From Brucella thiophenivorans (lineage in GTDB: Bacteria; Pseudomonadota; Alphaproteobacteria; Rhizobiales; Rhizobiaceae), in assembly GCF_002252445.1 (NCBI RefSeq), contig NZ_NNRJ01000019.1, forward strand, positions 310,001 to 374,000: DNA of 64,000 nucleotides, given 5' to 3'. Positions 9,601-18,686 of this stretch are shown here, in pieces. The notes under the pieces are model-generated. The model searched no databases. It was not told where the DNA came from and saw only the letters and a program-made list of their open reading frames with translations. The number at the start of each line of letters is the position of its first letter. The stretch's first letter is position 1. The position numbers and the translations under genes were made by a program.

Positions 9601-10119
9601 GGTAAGATCACTGTCGGTCTTGCAGGGCAGGGCAATGGCCCCTTAAGCGGCCAGATCGATGCGCGTAATTTTTCAATCATCAATGAACCGCGGCTGGCAA
9701 AAATTGTTACGAGTTCTCCGAATACCGGCGGTACCAGCCTTAGTCAGGCAGCCAAACGCGATATTGACGTGTCGCGGGTTGATATTGAGCGTGGTTTTTC
9801 TCTGATCGAAAAAGGCGAAGGCTATATGAAGCTCGCCAAAGGTGTTGTGCGCGGCCCCTCGGTTGGGACCACTTTTCAGGGAACGCTGTACGATCCGCGT
9901 GGAAATATGTCCATTACCGGCACATTCATGCCGGCCTACGGTGTGAATCGTATTTTCGGAGAAGTACCAATCTTTGGTGCGCTCTTGGGTAACGGACGTG
10001 ATCGCGGTCTTTTGGGCATCACGTTCAAACTTGAGGGAACTGCCAAGGCGCCGCAGGTGATTGTGAACCCAATCTCTATTATCGCGCCGGGTATTTTCCG
10101 TTCGATCTTTGAGTTTTAA
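6679..10119 (+). CDS. AsmA-like/YhdP-family envelope protein (DUF3971)
   Basis: This is a 1146-residue protein with a cytoplasmic N-terminus of about 45 residues, one membrane anchor (about 46-68, ILSLCIIVVLVGGVAFVIL) and a very long periplasmic part rich in beta-strand repeats. It ends with a conserved AsmA-like C-terminal region (ITGTFMPAYGVNRIFGEVPIFGALL, split here for brevity around GVNRIFGEVPIFG). Such AsmA-like proteins are thought to form long grooves that move phospholipids between inner and outer membrane. The start used is TTG 6679; an in-frame ATG at 6721 is an alternative and would shorten the cytoplasmic tail by 14 residues. A bidirectional terminator separates it from tyrS. Confidence 0.85.
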   Translation: MTDKPRKIRFTKREMDRIERLAAEGGESGVPALMRPQRSILRWCSHAILSLCIIVVLVGGVAFVILRGGVNSDLLRDEAQKSITRMLGKDASATIGSAGLSLDQNSLVAMEANDVSIVDPRQGIEIKNIKSVRLGLAPLPLLTGNVRVAELEVDGAAFDLPEQEGAGFWKSLPYDSRGYVDFDAVSEELFSAMRRNLELLQDQNTQAIGLLNTTIRFKTGDEQQSIEVKKLRLVEDSGKISVKGSVVWKNKTITVDGSIDRKGRQNDLDAFQIKISNLPIDMGSPEEVAPIIDGNRANPAHFDLKGNASLALSGKVASGDTPERVTAQLAVDNINMELGRVTDLRGNAVLLIEHSVGSGKIEIKPSRLQLGGLNAVFHGAFGPEPDATNNSGGPDYRFEVVTSSATSMPAESIDPQLAFGVKIAGHFLADQQRLQFSNLDVQTSKGELYGQGSMGFGNGSPEMIFMLRIPEMPVADAKHLWPIDVADGAREWVLKNLFGGTLKDSRIDISLAGGRFNGPGLPPPLTGEEIKADFNVTDTRFDVIGELPPVRDVAGNISVRGAHTTIKLANGISYTPDNRKATVSDGTLIIPWGPQRPVIANLDLLVSGDAAAIAEIAGKKPIDVLKNVPFLPEDATGDVKARVKVGFAVSKGAPPGTLTWDADIGFTNLAISKPVGGSTVSDANGSIKVNQSVALITADAKLDGVPAKISMTEPVDRSGPAKREQKIKLELDDAARNKLLPGLKDLFSGPISIDLGMEDSGKRHVVADLNKAQIDLPWLGWRKGSGVPAKATFDLIESKDSGGKLDIRNLDLTGDTFGAKGNLSIVGGDFQSADFSDIRLTRSDRMSVKAAKASGGYRVTVRGSQFDARSIIKQVSDLQKKTENSGGGKSPRVVVSAQIDEVSGFNDEKLRNVAVSYENAGSKISGVSVNAVTSSGQSFVATNNDQGDARSVSLQSNDAGAVLRFFDFYDKMRGGKITVGLAGQGNGPLSGQIDARNFSIINEPRLAKIVTSSPNTGGTSLSQAAKRDIDVSRVDIERGFSLIEKGEGYMKLAKGVVRGPSVGTTFQGTLYDPRGNMSITGTFMPAYGVNRIFGEVPIFGALLGNGRDRGLLGITFKLEGTAKAPQVIVNPISIIAPGIFRSIFEF

Positions 10120-10127
10120 AGCGCAAT

Positions 10128-10155
10128 AAAAAAGCCGGGCTGAACCCGGCTTTTC
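10128..10155. terminator. Bidirectional terminator between the AsmA-like gene and tyrS
   Basis: A perfect AAGCCGGG/CCCGGCTT stem is flanked by A-run and T-run, placed between the convergent genes. Confidence 0.9.
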
Positions 10156-10172
10156 TTAGTTTTCAATTTCGA

Positions 10173-11426
10173 TCACGCAGGGCGGATGAGCACATGGCGC
10201 TTCTTGCCGAGTGATACCTTGATCACGCTTTGCTCATTCAAAGCCGTTGCATTGATGCTCAGGCGCGGGTCAGTGACTATTTCATCATTGATGCGAACCG
10301 CGCCGCCTTCGATGTGACGGCGTGCTTCGCCATTGGTGGCGCAGAGTTCTGCAAGCACCATCAATGCCAAGACCCCGATGCCGTCATTAAGCGTTGCCTT
10401 ATGCACGCCAACGGTCGGAAGATTTTCCGAAAGTTCACCGTCTTCGAAAGTCTTGCGAGCAGTATCAGCGGCTTCTTCGGCAGTGTCGCGGCCGTGCAGA
10501 ATTGCAGTAATCTCGGTTGCGAGGATTTTTTTCGCTTCGTTGATTTCTGAACCGCCGAGCGCTGCAAGCTTCGCAATCTCATCCAAAGGCAGCGTTGTGT
10601 AGAGCTTAAGGAAGCGTTCGACGTCTGCATCTTCCGTATTGCGCCAGTATTGCCAGAAGTCATAGGCGCTGAGCATATCGGCATTGAGCCAGATAGCACC
10701 GCCCAGCGATTTACCCATCTTCTGGCCTGATGCTGTGGTGAGCAAAGGCGAGGTGAGGGCGTAAAGCTGTGGCGTACCCATACGGTGACCGAGATCGATA
10801 CCGTTGATGATATTGCCCCATTGATCTGAACCGCCCATTTGCAGGCGCATGTCGTAGCGCTTGCTGAGTTCAACGAAATCGTAGGCTTGCAGGATCATGT
10901 AGTTGAATTCGAGGAACGACAATGACTGTTCGCGATCAAGACGGGTCTTAACCGAATCAAACGACAACATGCGGTTGACCGAGAAGTGGCGTCCGACATC
11001 ACGCAGGAATTCGAGATAATTAATATCCCGCAACCAGTCGGCATTGTTGACCATAAGCGCGTCGGTTGGGCCATCGCCAAAGGTCAGGTAATTTGCAAAG
11101 ACACGTTTGATACCCGCTATGTTTTCGGCAATGGTATCTTCAGTCATCAGCTTGCGTGCTTCATCCTTGAAGGACGGATCGCCAACCATGCCGGTCCCGC
11201 CGCCCATAAGAGCAACTGCGCGATGGCCAGTCTGCTGGAGCCAGTGCAACATCATGATCTGGATCAGACCGCCAGCGTGAAGGCTCGGCGCTGTCGGATC
11301 AAAGCCAATATAGGCCGTCACGGTTTCCTTGACCAACAATTCATCGAGGCCGCTTTCATCAGACATTTGATGAATAAAGCCGCGCTCGGAAAGCGTGCGA
11401 AGAAAATCGGATTTGAAACCGGACAT
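10173..11426 (-). CDS. tyrS: Tyrosyl-tRNA synthetase
   Basis: This class I synthetase charges tRNA-Tyr. The 417 residues show the Rossmann domain with the HIGH-like signature ([13 protein letters not shown]), the tyrosine pocket ([10 protein letters not shown]), the KMSKS-like loop written KMGKS, and a C-terminal S4 RNA-binding domain (about 350-415, [14 protein letters not shown]). Length matches the bacterial TyrS of the 420-residue class. It is transcribed alone, divergent from anmK across about 115 bases. Confidence 0.97.
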   Translation of the reverse strand: MSGFKSDFLRTLSERGFIHQMSDESGLDELLVKETVTAYIGFDPTAPSLHAGGLIQIMMLHWLQQTGHRAVALMGGGTGMVGDPSFKDEARKLMTEDTIAENIAGIKRVFANYLTFGDGPTDALMVNNADWLRDINYLEFLRDVGRHFSVNRMLSFDSVKTRLDREQSLSFLEFNYMILQAYDFVELSKRYDMRLQMGGSDQWGNIINGIDLGHRMGTPQLYALTSPLLTTASGQKMGKSLGGAIWLNADMLSAYDFWQYWRNTEDADVERFLKLYTTLPLDEIAKLAALGGSEINEAKKILATEITAILHGRDTAEEAADTARKTFEDGELSENLPTVGVHKATLNDGIGVLALMVLAELCATNGEARRHIEGGAVRINDEIVTDPRLSINATALNEQSVIKVSLGKKRHVLIRPA

Positions 11427-11540
11427 GCCCTTTTCCTGACTGATTAGGCGAGAATGGAAACAACGGTAAGTAAGTGCTTACCACCTTATGATAATTTGCC
11501 TTTAGCATCATTCAAGCGGGAATAACAAGGAAACTCCGGT

Positions 11541-12668
11541 ATGGTCGATTTGAAACGCGCAATTGGATTGATGAGCGGCACGTCGATGGATGGTATCGAT
11601 ATTGCGCTTGTCAACACCGATGGCGATAATTTCGTCGAACGCGGACCATCAAGTGCAGTTTCTTATTCTGATGGATTTCGTGCGCGGTTGAGGGCAGCAC
11701 TTCTTGATGCGCGTAGCATTAGTGATCGCAATGAGCGTCCTGGCATTCTCAAGCAACTCGAACATGATCAGACGCTTCTGCATGCGATAGCTATTCAGGA
11801 CTTTCTCTATGAACATTCGTTGAAGCCGGAAGAGATCGATGTGATAGGGTTTCATGGTCAGACCGTGCTGCATCGCCCGCGCGAGGCGCTCACGGTGCAG
11901 ATTGGAGATGGAGCATTACTTGCTGCCGAAACAGGCATTGCGGTCGTTTATGACATGCGTGCTGAAGATATGCGACATGGCGGAGAGGGCGCGCCATTGA
12001 TCCCGGCTTATCATGCGGCACTCGCTGCCAACTTGCCTTCAAGTCTTGAAGGTCCGGTCGTCTTCGTCAATATCGGCGGCATATCCAACCTCACTTATGT
12101 CGATGAAGCAGGTAGGCTGATGGCTTATGATAGCGGGCCGGGCAACATGCTGATTGATCAGTGGATGGAACTGCACGAGCAGGGTAGCTTTGATCCGGCC
12201 GGCATAACGGCAATGAGCGGTGTCGTCGATGAAGCTTTGGCCGCTCACTATCTCGATCATGAGTTTTTCAAAGGGAATCACCGTCGGTCACTGGATCGTG
12301 GTGATTTTATCGTGCCCGCAAAAGGCGCTACGGATTTGGCAACAGGTGCGCGAACGCTGGCTTATGTGAGTGCTGCGGCCATTCTGCGATCAGCTTCGCA
12401 TTTACCGTCACGACCGCGTAGCTATGTAGTGAGCGGCGGTGGGCGTAAGAATGCAGCGATCATGGCTGAACTAAGCGCTTTGGCAGAACGCGAAGGCGCA
12501 AGTGTGCTTGATGCTGACAATGCTTGTTTTGATGGTGATGCAATGGAGGCGGAAGCCTGGGCTTATCTGGCTGTGCGTTCCATGCGCGGATTGCCGCTGA
12601 CTTATCCGACGACCACCGGCTGCGATAAGCCTGTGTCGGGTGGTGTTCTGGTCCTTTCACCAAAATAA
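11541..12668 (+). CDS. anmK: Anhydro-N-acetylmuramic acid kinase
   Basis: AnmK phosphorylates 1,6-anhydro-MurNAc recovered from the cell wall and opens its ring, feeding MurNAc-6-phosphate back into metabolism. The 375 residues carry the N-terminal phosphate-binding motif [12 protein letters not shown], the central [10 protein letters not shown] motif, and a C-terminal VSGGGRKN stretch typical of the sugar kinase/actin fold. Length is normal. It is divergent from tyrS and convergent with the alpha/beta hydrolase gene. Its presence fits the wall-turnover genes elsewhere in the window. Confidence 0.95.
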   Translation: MVDLKRAIGLMSGTSMDGIDIALVNTDGDNFVERGPSSAVSYSDGFRARLRAALLDARSISDRNERPGILKQLEHDQTLLHAIAIQDFLYEHSLKPEEIDVIGFHGQTVLHRPREALTVQIGDGALLAAETGIAVVYDMRAEDMRHGGEGAPLIPAYHAALAANLPSSLEGPVVFVNIGGISNLTYVDEAGRLMAYDSGPGNMLIDQWMELHEQGSFDPAGITAMSGVVDEALAAHYLDHEFFKGNHRRSLDRGDFIVPAKGATDLATGARTLAYVSAAAILRSASHLPSRPRSYVVSGGGRKNAAIMAELSALAEREGASVLDADNACFDGDAMEAEAWAYLAVRSMRGLPLTYPTTTGCDKPVSGGVLVLSPK

Positions 12669-12696
12669 AAGCCCGACGAGGATACGCGCCGGGCTT
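12669..12696. terminator. Terminator between anmK and the hydrolase gene
   Basis: An AAGCCCG/CGGGCTT stem is seen. The T-rich tail is better on the minus strand (CTTTTATTTT), so it mainly serves the minus-strand hydrolase gene. Confidence 0.7.
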
Positions 12697-12721
12697 GTAT
12701 AAAGCTAATTTTGTAAAGCGT

Positions 12722-13396
12722 TTAACGTAGACGCTTCTGGCGCACTTCAACCAGTTCGCCAGCGAGACGGCGATCCAGATATTCGGTGCACTCATCGATC
12801 AGAAGATCACCTTGGCCAGTGAAGAAGTGGTTCGCGCCCGGCATTGTGTTCTGGGTGATCGTAATCCCCTTCTGTGTCTTGAGCTTATCGACAAGCACCT
12901 GCACATCCTTTGGCGGAGCAACCTTATCCTGATCGCCATGAATGATCAGGCCTGATGAAGGACAAGGTGCGAGGAATGCAAAGTCGTAAGTATTTGGCTG
13001 CGGTGCAACCGAGATAAAGCCCTCGATTTCTGGGCGGCGCATCAAAAGCTGCATACCGATCCATGAACCGAAGGAATAACCGGCAACCCAGCAATTTTTG
13101 GAATCTGGATGAAGTGCCTGCACCCAGTCGAGTGCGCTTGCCGCATCGGACAATTCGCCCGCACCATGGTCGAACTCGCCTTGGCTGCGGCCGATGCCGC
13201 GGAAGTTGAAGCGAAGCGTAGTAAAGCCGCGGCTCTGGAACATGTAAAACAGATCATAGACGATCTTGTTGTTCATGGTTCCACCGAACTGCGGATGCGG
13301 ATGCAGGATGAGCGCAATCGGTGCGTTCTTTTCGCGGGAAGGCTGATAACGGCCTTCAAGGCGTCCGGCTGGGCCGTTGAAAATGACTTCTGGCAT
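12722..13396 (-). CDS. Alpha/beta hydrolase (COG2945-like)
   Basis: This is a 224-residue cytoplasmic hydrolase of the small alpha/beta fold. The oxyanion region HPHPQFGG, the nucleophile elbow GYSFGSW (Ser in the G-x-S-x-G position), an acid in the HGDQDKVAPP stretch, and a late His (GANHFF) give a complete catalytic triad. Related proteins are annotated as dienelactone-hydrolase-like or as hydrolases of unknown substrate, so the substrate cannot be told. It has no signal peptide and stands alone between anmK and the Suf operon. Confidence 0.85.
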   Translation of the reverse strand: MPEVIFNGPAGRLEGRYQPSREKNAPIALILHPHPQFGGTMNNKIVYDLFYMFQSRGFTTLRFNFRGIGRSQGEFDHGAGELSDAASALDWVQALHPDSKNCWVAGYSFGSWIGMQLLMRRPEIEGFISVAPQPNTYDFAFLAPCPSSGLIIHGDQDKVAPPKDVQVLVDKLKTQKGITITQNTMPGANHFFTGQGDLLIDECTEYLDRRLAGELVEVRQKRLR

Positions 13397-13599
13397 GTAT
13401 ACTCCGCTGGTGATCGGAAGGCCGGCTCTAGATTGGCGAACTTGACGTGGCAGTGCGCCGCTTCTAGAACCGATTTGAAATTTCGTTAGACTGGACCGTA
13501 GTTCAGTACCTGATGTGGCTTAATAGGCTTTTCCTGACTGAAAATTCAAGAAAATTGCGCTTAACGCCACTTAAAGGCTTCGCTTAGGAGATAGTATCG

Positions 13600-14766
13600 G
13601 TGATCGGAACCGGCAAGAGGCTCTATCTGGACTATAATGCCAGTGCGCCGTTGCTCGATGAAGCACGCAATGCGGTCATCGAGGCATTAGGCATTACCGG
13701 AAACCCGTCATCTGTGCACCTTGAAGGTCGCGCCGCTCGTGCACTGGTCGAATCGGCGCGGCGCAGTGTTGCTGTACTTGTGAATGCTAAGTCAGATCAT
13801 GTCTTCTTCACATCGGGTGCTACGGAAGCCGCATCCACACTTCTGACGCCAGTTTACATGATGGGGCGTTCGCCGGTGCGTCTGTCGCATCTTTATGTAA
13901 GCGCGACTGAGCATCCCTGTATGCTTGCAGGTGGACAGTTTGCGCCGGACAACATCACGGTTCTTGCCGTTGATGAAAATGGAATTCTGCGGCTTGATGC
14001 TTTGGAGCAGGCGCTGAAAGCGCATGACAAGAGTGCGGGCTTGCCACTTGTGGCTGTTCAGGCAGCCAATAATGAAACCGGCGTCATTCAGCCGATCCGC
14101 GATATTGCAGCAGTTGTCAAAGCGTCCGGCGGCGTATTCGTCGTTGATGCGGTGCAGGCCGCAGGTCGTATTAAATTAGATATTACAGATAATTGTGGTG
14201 ATTATCTGATAATCTCGTCGCATAAGATCGGTGGACCCAAGGGGGTCGGTGCTGTGATCACAATCTCTGATCTTATGATGCCAAAAGCGCTGGTTCGTGG
14301 TGGCGGTCAGGAAAAAGGCCATCGGGCTGGCACCGAAGCACTGCCACTTATTGCAGGCTTTGGTGCTGCCGCAGATATTGCGCATGCACGTCTGAACGGC
14401 AATGGCTGGTCGTTGGAAGCGCGAGACCGGCTGGAGGCCGGTCTTATGGAGATCGCGCCGAGTGCGACAATCCATGGCAAAGCTGTTGATCGTTTGCCGA
14501 ACACGACGTTTTTCTCGCTGGATGGGCAAAAGTCTGAAACCGTTCAGATCGCATTCGACCTTGGCGGAATAGCTCTCTCAGCAGGATCAGCATGCTCTTC
14601 AGGGAAGGTCGGTCCAAGTCATGTGCTGGCTGCTATGGGCCTTGTGGAAGGGCCGGGCGCGATCCGTGTTTCGCTCGAACCGAATGCTCCAATAGAATCT
14701 GTTGATCAGTTTCTCGACGTTTTGCGCAAAATCGTCGCTCGCCATGAATGCTCCAAAGCCAGTTGA
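13600..14766 (+). CDS. Cysteine desulfurase, NifS/IscS-like, first gene of the Suf region
   Basis: This PLP enzyme takes sulfur from cysteine for iron-sulfur clusters. The 388 residues show the PLP lysine motif SSHKIGGPKG and the catalytic cysteine loop SAGSACSSGKV, the longer loop seen in group I (IscS/NifS) enzymes, so it differs from the SufS-type enzyme encoded downstream. The start is GTG 13600, close to the conserved LYLDYNASAP opening, with GGAG upstream. It precedes sufB by about 190 bases. In related Rhizobiales this gene is often called sufS2 or nifS. Having both desulfurase groups in one cluster is normal for this lineage. Confidence 0.92.
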   Translation: MIGTGKRLYLDYNASAPLLDEARNAVIEALGITGNPSSVHLEGRAARALVESARRSVAVLVNAKSDHVFFTSGATEAASTLLTPVYMMGRSPVRLSHLYVSATEHPCMLAGGQFAPDNITVLAVDENGILRLDALEQALKAHDKSAGLPLVAVQAANNETGVIQPIRDIAAVVKASGGVFVVDAVQAAGRIKLDITDNCGDYLIISSHKIGGPKGVGAVITISDLMMPKALVRGGGQEKGHRAGTEALPLIAGFGAAADIAHARLNGNGWSLEARDRLEAGLMEIAPSATIHGKAVDRLPNTTFFSLDGQKSETVQIAFDLGGIALSAGSACSSGKVGPSHVLAAMGLVEGPGAIRVSLEPNAPIESVDQFLDVLRKIVARHECSKAS

Positions 14767-14840
14767 AACTGAAATCAGCCGTAAGCTGTAAATTATTCTT
14801 GAATTTTACTGGCAAATTTAAAGCTGGGCTTGAAATTGAG

Positions 14841-14857
14841 TTTAGAAAGGTTTTAAA
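14841..14857. promoter_or_regulatory. Candidate Irr box (iron control element) before sufB
   Basis: TTTAGAA-AGG-TTTTAAA lies 101 bases before the sufB start. It matches the dyad TTTAGAA-N3-TTCTAAA, bound by the iron regulator Irr in Rhizobiales, with one mismatch. Suf operons are known Irr and RirA targets in this group, so a role in iron control of sufB is plausible but unproven. Confidence 0.45.
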
Positions 14858-14957
14858 GAAGCGTCACGCACACTATATTGTGGCGACGATAACAGCTATC
14901 ATCGCCCTGACGTTTGCAACTGTCGGACCTTGAATTCGACGAGGATGGAGAACGCCA

Positions 14958-16481
14958 ATGCCTGCAGTGCAGGAGACCATTGATCAGGTTCGCGGCTTGG
15001 ACGTGGACCAGTATAAATACGGATTTGAAACAACTATCGAATCCGAAAAAGCCCCTAAAGGCCTTAACGAAGACATTATTCGCTTCATTTCCGCAAAAAA
15101 AGACGAGCCGGAATGGATGCTGGAGTGGCGTCTGAAAGCTTATGAACGCTGGCTTACCATGGAAGAGCCAACGTGGGCGCGTGTCGATTATCCGAAGATC
15201 GACTTCCAGGATCTTTATTATTACGCAGCGCCGAAGAATCAGACCGGCCCGAAGTCGCTCGATGAAGTCGACCCGGAACTTTTGCGTACTTACGAAAAGC
15301 TTGGCATTCCTTTGCGTGAGCAGGAAATCCTTGCTGGTGTGCGCAAGCAGGGCGATCCAAGCGAAATCGACGGCAATCCATCGGACAATGTCTATGCATC
15401 GGGTCGCGTTGCTGTTGATGCCGTGTTCGACAGTATTTCCGTTGTCACGACTTTTAAGGCAGAACTTGCAAAAGCTGGCGTGATCTTTTGTTCGATTTCG
15501 GAGGCCATCCGCGAGCATCCTGAACTGGTTCAGAAGTATCTTGCTTCCGTGGTTCCTGTTTCAGACAACTATTATGCGACGCTGAATTCGGCTGTCTTTA
15601 CAGATGGTTCGTTTGTTTATGTGCCGAAGGGCGTTCGCTGCCCAATGGAGCTTTCGACCTATTTCCGTATCAATGAAAAGAATACGGGTCAGTTTGAACG
15701 CACGCTGATCATCGCGGAAGAGGGCGCTTACGTGTCCTATCTAGAAGGTTGCACAGCGCCACAACGCGACGAAAACCAGCTTCACGCAGCGGTTGTTGAA
15801 CTGATCGCGCTTGATGATGCCGAGATCAAATATTCAACCGTTCAGAACTGGTATCCGGGCGATGTCAACGGCAAGGGCGGCATCTATAACTTCGTGACCA
15901 AGCGTGGCGATTGCCGTGGCGACCGCTCCAAAATTTCGTGGACACAGGTTGAAACCGGCTCGGCTATTACCTGGAAATATCCTTCCTGCATTCTTCGTGG
16001 TGATGATTCACGCGGCGAATTCTACTCGATTGCTGTTTCCAACGGCTATCAGCAGATCGACAGCGGCACCAAGATGATTCACCTCGGCAAAAACACGTCG
16101 AGCCGCATCATCTCCAAGGGTATTTCGGCTGGTAACTCCAACAATACCTATCGCGGACAGGTTTCAGCGCATCGCAAAGCGTCCAATGCCCGCAACTTCA
16201 CCCAGTGCGATAGTCTCTTGATCGGCAATGATTGTGGAGCGCATACAGTGCCCTATATTGAGGCAAAGAATGCCACGGCACAGTTTGAGCACGAGGCAAC
16301 CACCTCTAAGATTTCCGACGACCAGCTGTTTTACGTCATGCAGCGCGGCATTCCGCAAGAGGAGGCAATTGCCCTCATCGTCAATGGTTTTGTGAAGGAA
16401 GTTATTCAGGAACTGCCAATGGAATTCGCCGTTGAGGCGCAGAAGTTGATTGGCATTTCGCTCGAAGGCAGCGTCGGTTAA
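14958..16481 (+). CDS. sufB: Fe-S cluster scaffold subunit SufB
   Basis: SufB forms, with SufC and SufD, the cytoplasmic scaffold that builds iron-sulfur clusters. At 507 residues it is the long SufB form typical of alphaproteobacteria. The right-handed beta-helix core and the conserved C-terminal block ([15 protein letters not shown], then [14 protein letters not shown]) are visible. The GGAG ribosome site is right before the ATG (GATGGAGAACGCCAATG). It is followed by sufC after 106 bases. Confidence 0.97.
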   Translation: MPAVQETIDQVRGLDVDQYKYGFETTIESEKAPKGLNEDIIRFISAKKDEPEWMLEWRLKAYERWLTMEEPTWARVDYPKIDFQDLYYYAAPKNQTGPKSLDEVDPELLRTYEKLGIPLREQEILAGVRKQGDPSEIDGNPSDNVYASGRVAVDAVFDSISVVTTFKAELAKAGVIFCSISEAIREHPELVQKYLASVVPVSDNYYATLNSAVFTDGSFVYVPKGVRCPMELSTYFRINEKNTGQFERTLIIAEEGAYVSYLEGCTAPQRDENQLHAAVVELIALDDAEIKYSTVQNWYPGDVNGKGGIYNFVTKRGDCRGDRSKISWTQVETGSAITWKYPSCILRGDDSRGEFYSIAVSNGYQQIDSGTKMIHLGKNTSSRIISKGISAGNSNNTYRGQVSAHRKASNARNFTQCDSLLIGNDCGAHTVPYIEAKNATAQFEHEATTSKISDDQLFYVMQRGIPQEEAIALIVNGFVKEVIQELPMEFAVEAQKLIGISLEGSVG

Positions 16482-16587
16482 CCCGACGCTTGCCTGACTG
16501 CTTTATCGCATCCGATTTTCTGGCCAGCTCTTTAACTGGCAATAGCAGCCCTTCGATGAGGCTGCGTTGAGAGACAAGGTTATACCC

Positions 16588-17343
16588 ATGCTTGAGATCA
16601 AAAACCTTCATGCAAAGATCGCTGACACGGATACTGAAATTATCCGTGGTTTGAACCTCACCGTGAATAAGGGCGAAGTCGCCGCCATTATGGGCCCGAA
16701 CGGCTCCGGCAAGTCGACACTGTCCTATATCCTTGCAGGTCGTTCTGACTACGAAGTGACCGAAGGTGACATTCTTTACAACGGCGAATCGATCCTTGAA
16801 TTGGATCCTGCTGAACGCGCTGCTAAGGGCATTTTCCTTGCGTTTCAATATCCTATGGAAATCCCAGGCGTTGCTACGATGGAATTTCTCAAAGTTGCGA
16901 TGAACAGCCAGCGCAAGGCACGTGGCGAAGCTGAATTGAAGATTCCTGAATTCATCAAGCGTGTCAAAGACGTTGCTGGCGGCCTTAATATTGATATGGC
17001 CATGCTCAAGCGTCCTCTGAACGTAGGCTTTTCGGGTGGCGAAAAGAAGCGCGCTGAAATTCTTCAGATGCAGCTTTTAGAGCCAAGCCTCTGCGTGCTC
17101 GACGAAACCGATTCCGGCCTCGACATTGATGCGCTGAAGATCGTTTCGGATGGCGTGAACGCGCTGCGTTCGCCAGATCGCGCGGTCATTGTGATCACCC
17201 ACTATCAGCGTTTGCTCGATTACATTGTGCCGGATAGCGTGCATGTTCTTTACAAAGGACAGGTCATCAAATCAGGCGATAAGACTCTTGCAAATCATCT
17301 TGAAGAAAATGGCTATGCCGACATCATCGGCGAAGTAGCCTAA
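16588..17343 (+). CDS. sufC: Fe-S assembly ATPase SufC
   Basis: SufC is the ABC-type ATPase that drives the SufBCD scaffold. It has Walker A GPNGSGKST, signature FSGGEKKR, and Walker B ending in LDETDSGLD, the SufC-specific form. I place the start at ATG 16588 (MLEIKNLHAKI), which gives 251 residues, rather than the TTG 21 bases upstream, because MLEIKNL matches where the family begins. It sits 11 bases before sufD. Confidence 0.97.
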   Translation: MLEIKNLHAKIADTDTEIIRGLNLTVNKGEVAAIMGPNGSGKSTLSYILAGRSDYEVTEGDILYNGESILELDPAERAAKGIFLAFQYPMEIPGVATMEFLKVAMNSQRKARGEAELKIPEFIKRVKDVAGGLNIDMAMLKRPLNVGFSGGEKKRAEILQMQLLEPSLCVLDETDSGLDIDALKIVSDGVNALRSPDRAVIVITHYQRLLDYIVPDSVHVLYKGQVIKSGDKTLANHLEENGYADIIGEVA

Positions 17344-17354
17344 GGAGGCGGATT

Positions 17355-18623
17355 ATGAATATCCAGACCTCAAAGCCAAGAACTCCGGCTGAAAGCGCAC
17401 TGATCGACAGCTTTGCCATTCGTATGGGCGAGCTGCCGGGCAATGGTGACGTTGTCATTGCACGTGATAACGCGCTTGAAGAGTTGAAAGTTCACGGCCT
17501 TCCGTCGCGCCGCATTGAAAGCTGGCACTACACGGATTTCCGTACGCTTCTGAAAAGCGTGCCGGATTTCAATCCGACTGCTGGCACTAATGCGCTTCCA
17601 GCGTTGCTTGCAGGTTCGACAATTCTTGCTGCAAGCAATGGTGCAGCGCTTACTGCAAAGGCTCCCGAAGGCGTGACGCTGACTGCAGTGCGTGATGCGC
17701 TGGCTGATGGATCTCTCGTTTCAGGACTGGCGGTTCGTGGCACGGACGACACGATTGGTCAGATCAACGCTGCCTATGTTAGCGATGGCTGGGCTGTTTC
17801 GATTGCTGATGATGTTGAGCTTGAAGCACCGCTTGAAATTCAGAACATCCAGAAGAGCGGCCAGAGCCATACACGCTTTCCGGTTGAAATTGGCTCGAAT
17901 GTCAAGGCAACTATCATTGAGCGTCAGACGGGCGGCGAGGGCGATGCTTTCTCGACTTCTGTCAGCCATGTGACCGTTGGCGATGGCGCCGATGTCATAT
18001 GGGTTATTTTGCGTGATTTCGGACAGTCGACACAGCTTGCGCAGTTCAATGCAACGATTGGTGCAGGCTCCAAGCTTACGCTTTTCATCGTCAATGCTGG
18101 TGGCAAGCTGATCCGTCAGGAAGTGCATCTCAATGTTGCAGGTGAAGATTCGGACTTCGAACTCCGTGGTCTCAATCTGCTCGCAGATGATTCCCACACT
18201 GACATCACCATGACCGTTGCGCATCTGGTTGAGAACACACGTTCGACCCAGATCATCCGCAACGTGGTCAAAGATCGCGCGCGTGGTGTGTTCCAGGGCA
18301 TGATCCGTGTCGCACAGATCGCTCAGAAGACCGACGCCCGCATGGCTTGCAACACGCTGCTGTTGTCTGACGATGGCGAGTTTGATGCAAAGCCTGAGCT
18401 GGAAATCTTTGCTGATGACGTGGCTTGCGGTCACGGTGCAACGGTTACTGAGTTGTCGAAAGACTATCTCTTCTATTTGATGGCCCGCGGTATTTCTGAA
18501 AACGAAGCCCGAGGCCTGCTGATTAAAGCGTTCATCGCCGAGATCATTGAAGAGCTGGAAAATGAAGCTCTGGTCGAGGCGCTGGAAGAAGTGCTTTCGA
18601 ACTGGCTCTCAGCCCACGCTTGA
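17355..18623 (+). CDS. sufD: Fe-S cluster assembly protein SufD
   Basis: SufD is the SufB-like partner in the SufBC2D complex and is needed for iron entry. The 422 residues carry the beta-helix domain and the typical C-terminal block (ACGHGATVTELSKDYLFYLMARGISENEA, abbreviated here to CGHGATVTELSKD and LMARGI). A near-perfect ribosome site, AAGGAGG, lies 9 bases before the ATG. It is tightly spaced after sufC, so they are co-transcribed. Confidence 0.96.
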   Translation: MNIQTSKPRTPAESALIDSFAIRMGELPGNGDVVIARDNALEELKVHGLPSRRIESWHYTDFRTLLKSVPDFNPTAGTNALPALLAGSTILAASNGAALTAKAPEGVTLTAVRDALADGSLVSGLAVRGTDDTIGQINAAYVSDGWAVSIADDVELEAPLEIQNIQKSGQSHTRFPVEIGSNVKATIIERQTGGEGDAFSTSVSHVTVGDGADVIWVILRDFGQSTQLAQFNATIGAGSKLTLFIVNAGGKLIRQEVHLNVAGEDSDFELRGLNLLADDSHTDITMTVAHLVENTRSTQIIRNVVKDRARGVFQGMIRVAQIAQKTDARMACNTLLLSDDGEFDAKPELEIFADDVACGHGATVTELSKDYLFYLMARGISENEARGLLIKAFIAEIIEELENEALVEALEEVLSNWLSAHA

Positions 18624-18686
18624 TTGAACAAGGCGGAGTGAGTTTTTCACTTCGCCTTTTCTGCCTGAATGGTAGAAGGAACGATC

